This document shows, in pieces, positions 6,867-15,763 of a stretch of 32,322 nucleotides of DNA (position 1 is the first letter of the stretch; each line of letters starts with the position of its first letter). This DNA comes from DAOTWY01 sp003696565 (GTDB lineage: Bacteria; Chloroflexota; Anaerolineae; Aggregatilineales; Phototrophicaceae). Location: the NCBI GenBank assembly GCA_034435635.1, contig DAOTWY010000142.1, forward strand, positions 1 to 32,322. The letters are read 5' to 3'. The position numbers and the translations under genes were made by a program. Below the pieces are notes generated by a model. The model did not search any database. It saw only the letters and a list, made by a program, of their open reading frames with translations, and had not been told where the DNA came from.

Positions 6867-8909
6867 CTACTCATCATGTATTTGCAATGTTATCAATTCA
6901 TCAATTGGGATATGGCAGCGGATAGCGTGCCCAGCCGTTACACTGCGCCAGGGGGGTTCAACTTGCTCACAAATTGTGCCGATCTTACGGGGGCAGCGGG
7001 TATGAAACCGACATCCGCCAGGGATACGCCGGGCACTTGGTATATCCCCCTCTAAGTGGATTGCTGCACCACGCTGTGCGGGGTCTGGCTGTGGAATGGC
7101 AGAGATTAAGGCTTCTGTATAAGGGTGGAACGGCGGTTGATAAACTTGTGCGGTGGGTCCTTCTTCTACGATTTGTCCTAAATACATCACCGCGATCCAT
7201 TCCGCCAAATACGCCACAACATCTAAATCATGTGAGATCAGCACATATGCCACCTCTTTACCAGCGCGCAAATCTTTTAAGAGATTTAAGACCACAGCCT
7301 GCACCGAGACATCTAACGCAGAAGTTGGTTCATCCAATAAAATAAGTGAGGGGTTGGCAGCAAATGCCCGTGCGATTGCCACACGTTGCTTTTCCCCACC
7401 GCTCAGTTCAGACGGATAACGTTGAGCATAATCTGGAGTCAAGCGCACTGAAGCGAGCAGATCAATCACACGTTGATCCAATTCCTCACGGGTACAATGC
7501 CGGTCTAATAACATCAGCGTCCGGCGGAGAGCCTGCCCAACGCTCTGATAGGGGTTGAGTGTGTCATTGGGGTTTTGAAACACCATACGGATTTCTTTTA
7601 GGGTTTCTGGCGCACGGGAAGCCAAGTCATTTTGGATAATCACATCGAATAACGCCATCTGCCCATAATCCGCCGGCTCTAAGCCAACAATCACCCGCGC
7701 AAGTGTGGTTTTACCGCTACCGGATTCACCGACCAGCCCAAATGTGGTTTTGGCACGTACGGTGATTGAGACATCATCAACCGCCCGCACAGGATTAGGC
7801 GGTTGAGCAGTCAGACGTTCCCATAATGTGCGCGTGCCAAACTTCTTAAACACCCGTCTAACCTGCAAAATTGGTATACGCTCAGAGGCTTGTATGGGTT
7901 TACTCGCTTGGGCGGGGGGGGTATCTAAAATCAAATTCCCAGAAGCAACGTCTTGCCAACGCCAGCAACGCACCATGCGTCCGTCCGGCGTGTGTTCTAG
8001 CGGTGGCTTTTGGGTATGGCAGTCATCCAGGGCAAAGGCACAGCGCGGCGCAAACACACAAGCTTGTGGACGTTCGGTTAACAATGGTGCAACGCCGTCG
8101 ATTGTCTTAAGACGGGCATCAGTTGCCTCAGTATGGCGCGGCAAACTCATCAACAGACCAGCCGTGTATGGATGCAATGGCTTTTGAAATAGATCAAGCA
8201 CGGGTGCGCTTTCCATTACCTCCCCGCCATAAAGCACCGTGACCACATCACACAACTGAGCCACCGTGCCTAAATCGTGACTAACATATAAAGCAGCAGC
8301 CTGGTTATCTTTAATCAATTCACGGAATAAATCCAAAATAACTGCTTGGGTTGTTACGTCAAGGGCGGTTGTCGGTTCATCTAACACCAAAAAGCGCGGT
8401 TGTGTCATCAACGCCATGGCAATCAGCACCCGCTGACGCATCCCCCCGCTTAACTGGTGTGGATACCGCTTAATCACATCTGCCGGGTCTGCAATTTTAA
8501 CACGTTGTAACATCATCACAGCTTTATCTAGCGCGGCGTGGCGGCTAACGCGGTCGTGTTGCCGGGCGATCTCCGCAATTTGATCCCCAATAGAATAAGC
8601 GGGATTAAGCGATGCCAGCGGGTCTTGTGGGACAAGGTTCATCTGGTTACCCCACAAACGGCGCATTTCCACTGGAGAGGCATGGGTAATATCTTGTCCA
8701 TCAAAGTGGATTGTGCCGGTGTGAATACGGGCATTCGGTGCCAGGTAACGCATCATAGCCATTGCCAAAGTGGACTTACCACTGCCGGATTCACCCACTA
8801 AGCCGTGTATTGTCTTGGGGGCAATCTCTACTGTTACGTCATGGATGACATTGTGCCACACTTTTTTTAAGCGATAATCAATTGAAACCTGCTGTGCTTG
8901 GATAATCAA
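6867..8909 (-). CDS. Fused DppD-DppF type ABC transporter ATPase
   Basis: A 680-residue cytoplasmic protein with two complete ABC ATPase domains of the oligopeptide/dipeptide/nickel importer class. Domain 1 (about 3-265) has Walker A GESGSGKST at 39-47, signature LSGGMRQR and Walker B FLVLDEPTTALD. Domain 2 (about 348-610) has GESGSGKTT, LSGGEKQR and LILLDEPTSALD. Each is followed by the cysteine-bearing oligopeptide_HPY extension (CVFAPRC..., CRFHTRC...), which often marks DppD/DppF and OppD/OppF. In most bacteria these are two proteins; here they are one chain, so the heterodimer is replaced by a single subunit. The start is TTG with AGGAG 9 nt upstream. No permease or binding protein is adjacent; candidates lie at 20884 and 25879. 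Confidence 0.9.
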   Translation of the reverse strand: MIIQAQQVSIDYRLKKVWHNVIHDVTVEIAPKTIHGLVGESGSGKSTLAMAMMRYLAPNARIHTGTIHFDGQDITHASPVEMRRLWGNQMNLVPQDPLASLNPAYSIGDQIAEIARQHDRVSRHAALDKAVMMLQRVKIADPADVIKRYPHQLSGGMRQRVLIAMALMTQPRFLVLDEPTTALDVTTQAVILDLFRELIKDNQAAALYVSHDLGTVAQLCDVVTVLYGGEVMESAPVLDLFQKPLHPYTAGLLMSLPRHTEATDARLKTIDGVAPLLTERPQACVFAPRCAFALDDCHTQKPPLEHTPDGRMVRCWRWQDVASGNLILDTPPAQASKPIQASERIPILQVRRVFKKFGTRTLWERLTAQPPNPVRAVDDVSITVRAKTTFGLVGESGSGKTTLARVIVGLEPADYGQMALFDVIIQNDLASRAPETLKEIRMVFQNPNDTLNPYQSVGQALRRTLMLLDRHCTREELDQRVIDLLASVRLTPDYAQRYPSELSGGEKQRVAIARAFAANPSLILLDEPTSALDVSVQAVVLNLLKDLRAGKEVAYVLISHDLDVVAYLAEWIAVMYLGQIVEEGPTAQVYQPPFHPYTEALISAIPQPDPAQRGAAIHLEGDIPSARRIPGGCRFHTRCPRKIGTICEQVEPPWRSVTAGHAIRCHIPIDELITLQIHDE

Positions 8910-8926
8910 ACTTATTACTCCTGGGT

Positions 8927-8950
8927 TGCCAAGGGATAAATCCCTTGGCA
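8927..8950. repeat. 11-bp hairpin with GGGATAAATCCC core
   Basis: TGCCAAGGGAT-AA-ATCCCTTGGCA is a perfect inverted repeat between the kinase stop (8955) and the ABC ATPase start (8909). On the plus strand GTTTTT follows, so it looks like a terminator in the orientation opposite to both neighbours. Its core recurs elsewhere in the window (see findings). Confidence 0.7.
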
Positions 8951-8954
8951 GTTT

Positions 8955-11192
8955 TTAACACGAACCTGGTTGTAACACGAACGTCTCAGAAACACGGACA
9001 TTATCGCTTTCATTTGATTCAATTTGATTGTTGTTACTATCAATGGTCACGCGGATGAAATGTTCCTCATTGGGATAAGCCGAGAGTACCCAGCCGGCAC
9101 GGCTCACCAAGAAACCACTACCTGGGCTTAAAACGGGCACGGTTTGTGTAAAGGCATTTAACACAGTGCCAGTTGATGCTTGGATGTCTTGTATCAACAC
9201 GGTCACTGTGGTGGTGGTTGAGACGGTGCCATTATTGGTCACCGTGATGCGTACCTGTAATGCCTGCCCACAAACTGGGGGATTGGGTGATAGAAACACC
9301 GTGCCACCTATTAAATTTGGACCACTGGGCGGTGTTGGGGTGCGCGTGGCGGTTGGTGTTGGCGTTGGGGTACGTGTGGGGGTCATGGTGGGTGGCGCGA
9401 TGATCTCTACAGTGTCAATATCTCCACTAAAAACCACTACACTCGGTGCGATCCATCCCTCAACACCGTTATCCAATTCAATCAAAAACCATCCATTCTG
9501 ACTCATCCCCAATACAGGCGCGGATTCACCATCTAACAACGCGCCAACGGGTGCATATGATGTGCTATCACCAGCTCGGACGTTGGCATCAATATTTGCC
9601 GTCACAATCGCTTCATCTGGGACGGCTGTCCCTGTGTATGTGTTGATTGCGATAACCGTCACGGGTGGCAATAACGGTGGTGCAGCGGCGGCGGTTTGGG
9701 TCGCAATCACGGCTTCGACAATCGCCGTCACAGTTGCGTCCATATCCACCTGAGCAGCTGTTGGCGATGATGTGATGGACGGTGTGGCGGTAGGGGTTAT
9801 AGTTGGCGATGCGGTTGCGGTTGCTGTATTAGTAGGGGTATGGGTTGCCTCCCTGGCAATTTGTGTAGCCGTTGCTTGTGCGCTTTGACGGAGTGCTGTC
9901 AAATCAATTGAGATATCAGTAGGAGTATTCGTTGGGGGGGGTGTTGGTGTTACGGTCAGGGTAAAAGTTTCTGTTGAGTCAAGAATGACCGGCTCCGATA
10001 GCGTTTGTGTGGCAGTGAGCGTTAGGGTTGCCGTCGATGTGGGGGTAAGGGATGATGCAGTGGTTGGTTCCTCTGTCACCTCACTGGTTACCTGGGCTAC
10101 GATGTTCGGCGTATCCAAGGTACTTAACGATATAGCATCATCACCATCACTATCACCACCCAAGGCGATAAACAAAATCAAGCTGAAAAGCCCTAACAAG
10201 ACCCCCAAACCAACTAGCCCATATACATGGCGCATAGGAGAGCGACGCGGTGGATATTGCGGCTCAGACGGCGGCATAAAATATGGCGTTGGGGTTGGTT
10301 GACGAGCCGTTGGCGGTGCTTGGGGAGTTTTTGGGCGTGTGGCAATCGCCTGAAAGGGAGTAACCCCTAATGCTTGGTTAAAAGCCGCAGAGAAAGCCAG
10401 CGCAGTTGGGTAGCGATCTTCTGGTTTTTTGGCTAAGCCACGGGCAATGACTGCATCTAATTCTTTGGGCAACCGAGGATTAACTTGGCTCGGCATGGGC
10501 ACTGGATCATTGACATGCTTAAAGGCAATTGCCATCTCGCTATCCCCGTCAAAGGGATATTGCCGCACCATAAAGACATACGCCAAAACTGCCAGCGCAT
10601 AAATATCCGACTGCGGTGAGAGATTCCCGCCAGATACTTGCTCCGGCGACATATAATGTGCAGTGCCGGGCATCTGTAACCCCGTGCGAGTTAATTTAGC
10701 AGCATCACTTAAGCGTGCTATACCAAAATCACTTAGGTGGGCTTTATAGCTTGAATCTAACAGCACATTCCCCGGCTTTAAATCACGGTGAATAATGCCC
10801 TGTTTGTGAGCATAATCCAGCGCGCTAGAGATTTGTTCAATCCAAGCCGCTACTTGTTCAGGCGAAACGGGGATGTTTCTGACTAGGGGATCAAGCAAAC
10901 TCCCGCCATCCATAAACTGCATAGTCATGTATAAACGGTCATTCCACCGCCCATAATCATAAACCCGCACAATATTGGGATGTTGCAACCGCTGTGCGAT
11001 TTCAATCTCGCGTTCAAACCGCTTGATAGCTTCTTGATGATGAGCATATTGTTCGTGAATGAGTTTAAGAGCAACTTGCACATTACGCCCCATATCGTAA
11101 GCACGATACACAACTGCCATCCCACCAGTTGCTATTCGCTCTAACACACGAATATTTTCAAAAACTTTGTTGACAAACGGATCAGTTGGCAT
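8955..11192 (-). CDS. Membrane Ser/Thr protein kinase with SH3 and CARDB outer domains
   Basis: A 745-residue receptor-like kinase. Kinase domain about 13-275: K43 (VALKLI), HRD at 135-137 (IIHRDLKPGN), DFG at 155-157, and MSPEQ at 181-185, so it should be active. The glycine loop reads IATGGMAVVY, with the first usual Gly replaced by Ala. A proline-rich stretch (285-317) leads to one transmembrane helix at about 323-345, then a long Thr/Pro/Ser linker, an SH3b domain near 530-590 (NVRAGDS ... GWIAPSV), a second Thr-Pro repeat stretch, and a C-terminal CARDB domain (about 625-745, VTNNG ... ESNESDN). The outer part probably senses or binds envelope polymers. A paralogue lies 85 bp upstream. 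Confidence 0.88.
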   Translation of the reverse strand: MPTDPFVNKVFENIRVLERIATGGMAVVYRAYDMGRNVQVALKLIHEQYAHHQEAIKRFEREIEIAQRLQHPNIVRVYDYGRWNDRLYMTMQFMDGGSLLDPLVRNIPVSPEQVAAWIEQISSALDYAHKQGIIHRDLKPGNVLLDSSYKAHLSDFGIARLSDAAKLTRTGLQMPGTAHYMSPEQVSGGNLSPQSDIYALAVLAYVFMVRQYPFDGDSEMAIAFKHVNDPVPMPSQVNPRLPKELDAVIARGLAKKPEDRYPTALAFSAAFNQALGVTPFQAIATRPKTPQAPPTARQPTPTPYFMPPSEPQYPPRRSPMRHVYGLVGLGVLLGLFSLILFIALGGDSDGDDAISLSTLDTPNIVAQVTSEVTEEPTTASSLTPTSTATLTLTATQTLSEPVILDSTETFTLTVTPTPPPTNTPTDISIDLTALRQSAQATATQIAREATHTPTNTATATASPTITPTATPSITSSPTAAQVDMDATVTAIVEAVIATQTAAAAPPLLPPVTVIAINTYTGTAVPDEAIVTANIDANVRAGDSTSYAPVGALLDGESAPVLGMSQNGWFLIELDNGVEGWIAPSVVVFSGDIDTVEIIAPPTMTPTRTPTPTPTATRTPTPPSGPNLIGGTVFLSPNPPVCGQALQVRITVTNNGTVSTTTTVTVLIQDIQASTGTVLNAFTQTVPVLSPGSGFLVSRAGWVLSAYPNEEHFIRVTIDSNNNQIESNESDNVRVSETFVLQPGSC

Positions 11193-11277
11193 ATTCTATC
11201 CATTGGCAGTTTACGAATTAATCTTTAATGACTATATGCCCAAAAGAAAATTCAAGCAACTAAAAACGTGGACAAAT

Positions 11278-12786
11278 TTATGCCTCTGAGGTGGATTCCG
11301 GTGTCAGTTCTGGTGGGAAGTTTTGGCTCAATACGGATTCTGGCAACCATCCCGAACTAGTACCATCGCTCGAAACCACATACCACCAGCGTCCATCTGG
11401 CAGGGTAAACCATTCCCGCATTTGATTCCCTTCTACCAAGCCGCGTGTCACCGTGACGGTATCCCCTGGGCTAAATTGCTCTGGATTGATTGGGTCTGCC
11501 CCAGCAGCAAATGCGATCCCTGTTTGTTGGGTCACATATAACACGGTTCCGGCTTGCCAATTATTCGGGACATCATACGGGGTTGGAGTCGGTGTGATGC
11601 TGGGTGTGGGGAGGGTAAGCGTGGCTGTGGCAGTTTGTAACAAGACATCCAACAAGGGAACGGTTGGAGCTGGCGGACGGGTAGGCGTTTGCAATGTGGT
11701 GGGTGGGGGATTATTATCTTGGTCGCTCATTACATTTGGTAACAATACAAGCGCACCAAGTAACACCCCCAAAATGATCGTTGAGAAAACCGCCAAAATC
11801 CGAACCAACCGCCCAGAAAATGACCGGCGACGTTTAGCATTTTGTGCTTTACGGCGTTCCTCTAATAAACCTGGTAGCGTGGACAACACATCAGCAGAGG
11901 CTGGGCGCGTGGGTGCAATCATATCCGGGTTTTGCACGGTGATGACATCCCCATGTTTGGCAACCGCTTCAGCAAATTCTGCTGCAAATTCACCCGCACT
12001 TTGATGCCGCTCACTGGGCTTTTTCGCCATGCTTTTTAATAACACACGGTCTAAGGATTTAGGCAACTTCGGGTTGACTTGGCTAGGACGCGGCGGCTGT
12101 TGATCCACATGCTTAAGAATAATCGCTACTTCATTTGGACCATCAAAGGGATAATCCCCTACCACCAACATATAAGCTAAAACAGCTAATGAATAAATAT
12201 CGCTACGGTAATCTAAATCATCCGCCCCAATCGCCTGCTCTGGAGACATAAAGCGCGCCGTGCCGGGCATGGGCATATCCGTCCGCGTGAGTTGTGTGCC
12301 ATCTACCACCCGCGCAATCCCAAAATCCGTTAAGCTGGCATCGTCGTTTTCATCAATCAACACATTTCCCGGCTTTAGATCGCGATGAATAATGCCTTTA
12401 CTATGTGCATAATCCAACGCCTGTGAAACCTGAGACAACCATTTAGACACACGACTCAGTGAAAGTGCCGCGCCGCTTTTGATAATGTCGTTCAGGCTGC
12501 CGCCTACCATATATTTCAGCACGATATATGGCTTATTGTGGATTTTGCCAAAATCATAAAACGGAACGATGTATTGATGATGTAAAGACTTGGCGATTTT
12601 GATTTCGCGCTCAAACCGGCTGGCGACATCAGGATTAGCAACATATTTATCATGCAACAGCTTGATAACAACATCCTCTTCCCGGTGACTATCATAGGCG
12701 ACATATACCATCGACATCCCGCCATCCATCAGACGTTTTTTGATTTGATAATTGCCAAACTGTTTACCAAGTAAAGGATCACTCAT
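11278..12786 (-). CDS. Membrane Ser/Thr protein kinase with extracytoplasmic SH3-like domain
   Basis: A 502-residue kinase, paralogue of the next gene. Kinase domain about 13-275: K42 (VVIKLL), HRD 134-136, DFG 154-156, MSPEQ 180-184. The glycine loop reads LMDGGMSMVY and also lacks the first Gly. A basic juxtamembrane segment (311-326) precedes one transmembrane helix at about 328-350, then a Thr/Pro linker and an SH3-like domain about 410-487 (GTVLYVTQQTG ... SGWLPESVL). It should phosphorylate Ser/Thr of cytoplasmic partners in response to an outside signal. FHA proteins read such phosphothreonines; one is encoded at 31527-32093. The ribosome binding site is weak. Confidence 0.88.
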   Translation of the reverse strand: MSDPLLGKQFGNYQIKKRLMDGGMSMVYVAYDSHREEDVVIKLLHDKYVANPDVASRFEREIKIAKSLHHQYIVPFYDFGKIHNKPYIVLKYMVGGSLNDIIKSGAALSLSRVSKWLSQVSQALDYAHSKGIIHRDLKPGNVLIDENDDASLTDFGIARVVDGTQLTRTDMPMPGTARFMSPEQAIGADDLDYRSDIYSLAVLAYMLVVGDYPFDGPNEVAIILKHVDQQPPRPSQVNPKLPKSLDRVLLKSMAKKPSERHQSAGEFAAEFAEAVAKHGDVITVQNPDMIAPTRPASADVLSTLPGLLEERRKAQNAKRRRSFSGRLVRILAVFSTIILGVLLGALVLLPNVMSDQDNNPPPTTLQTPTRPPAPTVPLLDVLLQTATATLTLPTPSITPTPTPYDVPNNWQAGTVLYVTQQTGIAFAAGADPINPEQFSPGDTVTVTRGLVEGNQMREWFTLPDGRWWYVVSSDGTSSGWLPESVLSQNFPPELTPESTSEA

Positions 12787-12947
12787 GACATTCTGCCGTT
12801 GTTGAGAAAGATTTCACTGCATAACTATATCACATCCACAAGTCAACCGGGATAAATCCGGCACGCACGTGCTGGGCACCACATCAAGGGAGCTGGTTTT
12901 GAGCGATCAGGACTCCGATTGATAGCAGATAAGTGGTGTAGGGGAAT
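12787..12947. other. Intergenic stretch with two GGGATAAATCC-type motifs
   Basis: Upstream of the second kinase gene. It holds GGGATAAATCC at 12849-12859 and, at its right edge, the inverted repeat GGGGAATTTATCCCC (12941-12955), which contains the stop codon of the next gene. No small gene is seen. Confidence 0.5.
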
Positions 12948-12955
12948 TTATCCCC
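12941..12955. repeat. GGGATAAATCCC-type palindrome carrying a stop codon
   Basis: GGGGAATTTATCCCC on the plus strand; the minus strand reads GGGGATAAATTCCCC and the TAA (12950-12948) is the stop of the small membrane protein gene. GTAG precedes it on the plus strand. Confidence 0.55.
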
Positions 12956-13298
12956 CAGCAAGACCGCGCCAATACCCCAACGGATTAGTCAATTGTTGGT
13001 TCACATCTACAAAAGATAACAACACCAAAGACAACAAAATCAGGAATAATAACAACGTTGTGAGGGGCCAAAAGGCACCAGCCGCCACCGCCCCCCATAA
13101 ACGAGTCTCACGCGCCATCATGAACTCGATAGGTTGAAAAACCATATAATCTAACACATCCAGGCTTTTGCTACGTGACTCAAACTGACGTTCTACAGCC
13201 CAGGTCGCCACATCATCCCCAAAAAACGTACTCATTAAAAAGGTCATCCCACCAAAAAACACCGCAATGACTAAGTAAGTGCGAAATGAAATTGGCAT
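12948..13298 (-). CDS. Small membrane protein of unknown function
   Basis: A 116-residue protein with two hydrophobic segments, about residues 7-23 and 70-95, and a charged middle (ERQFESRSKSLDVLDYMVF). The ATG at 13298 is chosen over a longer frame starting at 13331 because it has a near-perfect ribosome binding site (AGGAGGTGA, 4 nt before the ATG) and the longer frame would overlap the upstream gene. I do not recognise a family. It is 20 nt from the propeller gene and probably shares its mRNA. Its stop codon lies in a palindromic repeat. Confidence 0.65.
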   Translation of the reverse strand: MPISFRTYLVIAVFFGGMTFLMSTFFGDDVATWAVERQFESRSKSLDVLDYMVFQPIEFMMARETRLWGAVAAGAFWPLTTLLLFLILLSLVLLSFVDVNQQLTNPLGYWRGLAGG

Positions 13299-13318
13299 TG
13301 AGTCACCTCCTAAATAGA

Positions 13319-14797
13319 CTAACGTCGCCAAGATAAAGGAACAGCCAAACGCTCGGTTTCACGATCACTTGGAATCGCCCGCCCTTCAAATAACTCTGTG
13401 GCTTCACCATTCTTTAATTCTACTGCGATTAGGCTCACATAACGATCATTTCCGCTCCCCTGCCACTGCCCCAGGGCAACATAGTTTCCATCTGGTGAGA
13501 TGACCATCGGCGCGGCGTAGTTCCCACGCTCTACACGATTACCAGAGACACCGCTTTGCGCCTCATCTACCGTTACACGATACAAACCGTTTTCCGCCCC
13601 GTTGATTCCACCGGAAACATACACAAACTGCCTTGAATCAGCCGAAAACACCATGCTAGAGATTGTCTCTCCAATAGACCCACCATCAATGCGAACAGGT
13701 TCGCGGGTGCTATTGCCCAGGCTGAATAAGTAAATAGTGGAATCAACATCTGCTGTTTGGTTGACAATGGCGGCATAAGCGCGGTTGAGCGAGACAACTG
13801 GCGTAGAGGCTGCCGTACTTCCCCGACTTGGCATCACCATATCGCTTGCAGCAATATCCGGCGAATCAAACCGTACACGATCCACCACTTGCAAATTGCT
13901 GGTGTGTCGTCCTTGTGTGCCAGATGGGTAAAAGACATAAAACGAATTGGCAGATGACAAGCCGACCAACGTTTGCGTTGTCGATGCGATTTGTGAACCA
14001 GGAGAAGATGGCAAGCCTGTGTTACCAGAAATAATGCGGGTTGCGCTGGGGATCGATTCATCAATGCGATACGCTGCCCAACGGTTGGTGCTGCACCGGT
14101 TACTTTGCCCCAAAATTAACAACAATGTGTTATCGTCTACTACACTGAGGTGTGCGCCTAAAAATGTGCAGTTCGGGCTATCTGTATAAAGCTGGATAAT
14201 TTCTTGAGTTTCCCCGCCAGTTGGACGTTGATAGATAATAGCGCGTCCGTTCGTCGTCACATCCACAAACACCACGCGGTCATCTTCCAGGGCAAACGCC
14301 GCTACTTTTTCCGCGGTGAAGGTTGTGTTTTGTATGGCATTAGTGCGGCGGATGGTCAGCGTACCGCTTGGGATTGTGTTGTCGTTCACGGTATCAAAGT
14401 TGATATAGCCCACCTGGCTGCTATCTGGTGAGTACTGGAATGTGCCCATCCCCAAACACGTCCGCCAAGAAACACCTTCCGCAAATTCCACCGGATCATC
14501 AGCGTTTTGCACCATATATAAACTGCCACCATTTTGGACACTACCAGCAAAAAAGGTGAAAAAACGCCCGTCGGGTGATGTTGCTTGCTCGCTACAAGGT
14601 TCAGCATAAGCAAACCGATTAGGCAAGTCCACATCTAAGGGGATCACCTCACCATCGCCAGCGATATAAACAATTTCATCAGGGTTACTTAACCAGGTTA
14701 AAATCCGGGCACTGTTCGATGGGCGATTTAATCCATCTGCCGAAACAATTGTGCCAACGAGCAGCACCAGAGCAAAAAAAAGCGATTTCAAGCGCAT
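13319..14797 (-). CDS. Exported beta-propeller (TolB/PD40-like) protein
   Basis: A 492-residue protein with a signal peptide (residues 1-21, ending near VSADG). At least four repeats carry the PD40/TolB-type strand SPDGRFFTF, SPDSSQVGY, SADSRQFVY and SPDGNYVAL, giving a beta-propeller that probably sits outside the membrane and binds a protein or ligand. No enzyme motif is seen. ATG start with AAAGGAT 6 nt upstream. It is followed closely by the small membrane protein and, 160 bp further, by the two kinases, so it may be part of the same sensory cluster. Confidence 0.7.
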   Translation of the reverse strand: MRLKSLFFALVLLVGTIVSADGLNRPSNSARILTWLSNPDEIVYIAGDGEVIPLDVDLPNRFAYAEPCSEQATSPDGRFFTFFAGSVQNGGSLYMVQNADDPVEFAEGVSWRTCLGMGTFQYSPDSSQVGYINFDTVNDNTIPSGTLTIRRTNAIQNTTFTAEKVAAFALEDDRVVFVDVTTNGRAIIYQRPTGGETQEIIQLYTDSPNCTFLGAHLSVVDDNTLLLILGQSNRCSTNRWAAYRIDESIPSATRIISGNTGLPSSPGSQIASTTQTLVGLSSANSFYVFYPSGTQGRHTSNLQVVDRVRFDSPDIAASDMVMPSRGSTAASTPVVSLNRAYAAIVNQTADVDSTIYLFSLGNSTREPVRIDGGSIGETISSMVFSADSRQFVYVSGGINGAENGLYRVTVDEAQSGVSGNRVERGNYAAPMVISPDGNYVALGQWQGSGNDRYVSLIAVELKNGEATELFEGRAIPSDRETERLAVPLSWRR

Positions 14798-14838
14798 CAG
14801 GTTATCCTTTCTGTGTAAGTGTTGTGTTTATTCAAGCT

Positions 14839-15624
14839 TTAACGTCCTTTCCATTGGGGTTTTTGTTTGGTCATCATGGCTTGGGCACCCGTGGCAAAAT
14901 CCTCGCTGCGGATTAATATACTTTGTGCCCAGGCTTCCATCTGTAGCCCACGCTCCAAGTCATCACAAGCGTTAATTACTCGTTTGGCATAACTAACTGC
15001 CAATGGAGCGGCTTCTGCCAACTCAGTCACTAACTGATCTACACGGGATTGTAGCGCGTCTTGTGAGACAACATCATTGAGAATCCCCCAATCTTGGGCA
15101 TCCTGGGCGGTAAAAGTGCGCCCAGTGAGGATCAATTCTTTGGCGCGGGTGATGCCAACCATGCGCGTTAAACGGGCTGTTCCCCCCACATCCGGGATCA
15201 ACCCCAAGCGTGTTTCTGGTAACCCTAGTTTGGTTTCTGCCGCCGCAATCCGAAAATCACAAGCCAGTGCCAATTCAAACGCCATGCCCAAACAATGCCC
15301 ATGCAGCATCGCGATCGTTGGTAACGAACTTGCTTCAAATTTTCCTAAAATCCGCTGATACATCGCGGTCATGGGGAATAAGTTGGCTTGCCAGTTTTCG
15401 CCGAACACCTCAATCATATCGCTAAAGCCAAGCAGATCAATGCCAGCGGAAAAGCTCGCCCCTGCCCCACGAATGACCACAGCACGCACACCCTGGCATT
15501 TTTCTGCCTCATCAATGGCGGCTTCGAGGGCTTGCATTAAGGCGTGGTTCATAGCGTTTCGTTTATCCGGGCGATTTAGGGTAATTTCATAAACTTGGTC
15601 TTTTTGCTGGGTTAAAACAAGCAT
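14839..15624 (-). CDS. Enoyl-CoA hydratase/isomerase family protein
   Basis: A 261-residue crotonase-fold enzyme. It adds water to trans-2-enoyl-CoA, as in fatty-acid beta-oxidation or branched-chain acid breakdown. The oxyanion-hole segment SAGIDLLGF (59-67) is present and both catalytic glutamates of hydratases are kept: E117 (GMAFELALACDF) and E137 (GLPETRLGLIPD). The ATG at 15624 has GGAG 7 nt upstream; a longer frame starts at a TTG (15636) inside that ribosome binding site, so the shorter start is taken. No other beta-oxidation gene is adjacent, so the substrate is unknown. Confidence 0.88.
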   Translation of the reverse strand: MLVLTQQKDQVYEITLNRPDKRNAMNHALMQALEAAIDEAEKCQGVRAVVIRGAGASFSAGIDLLGFSDMIEVFGENWQANLFPMTAMYQRILGKFEASSLPTIAMLHGHCLGMAFELALACDFRIAAAETKLGLPETRLGLIPDVGGTARLTRMVGITRAKELILTGRTFTAQDAQDWGILNDVVSQDALQSRVDQLVTELAEAAPLAVSYAKRVINACDDLERGLQMEAWAQSILIRSEDFATGAQAMMTKQKPQWKGR

Positions 15625-15763
15625 GTCGCGCTCCAAATCCTTTTTGAAGATATGTTAGCGCATTCCGCCGCAGACCAAAAGAGATGATCGCAAAGATCAA
15701 CACAACCCTCTCGTGACCAATTCAGTGTGAAACAGTAAAATAACATCGGAAAGGCAATTAACT

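Noticed and set aside
9340..10080. Apparent direct repeats in DNA (GTTGGTGTTGG and similar)
   Set aside because: They encode the Thr-Pro linkers of the kinase; not tandem-repeat DNA of another kind.
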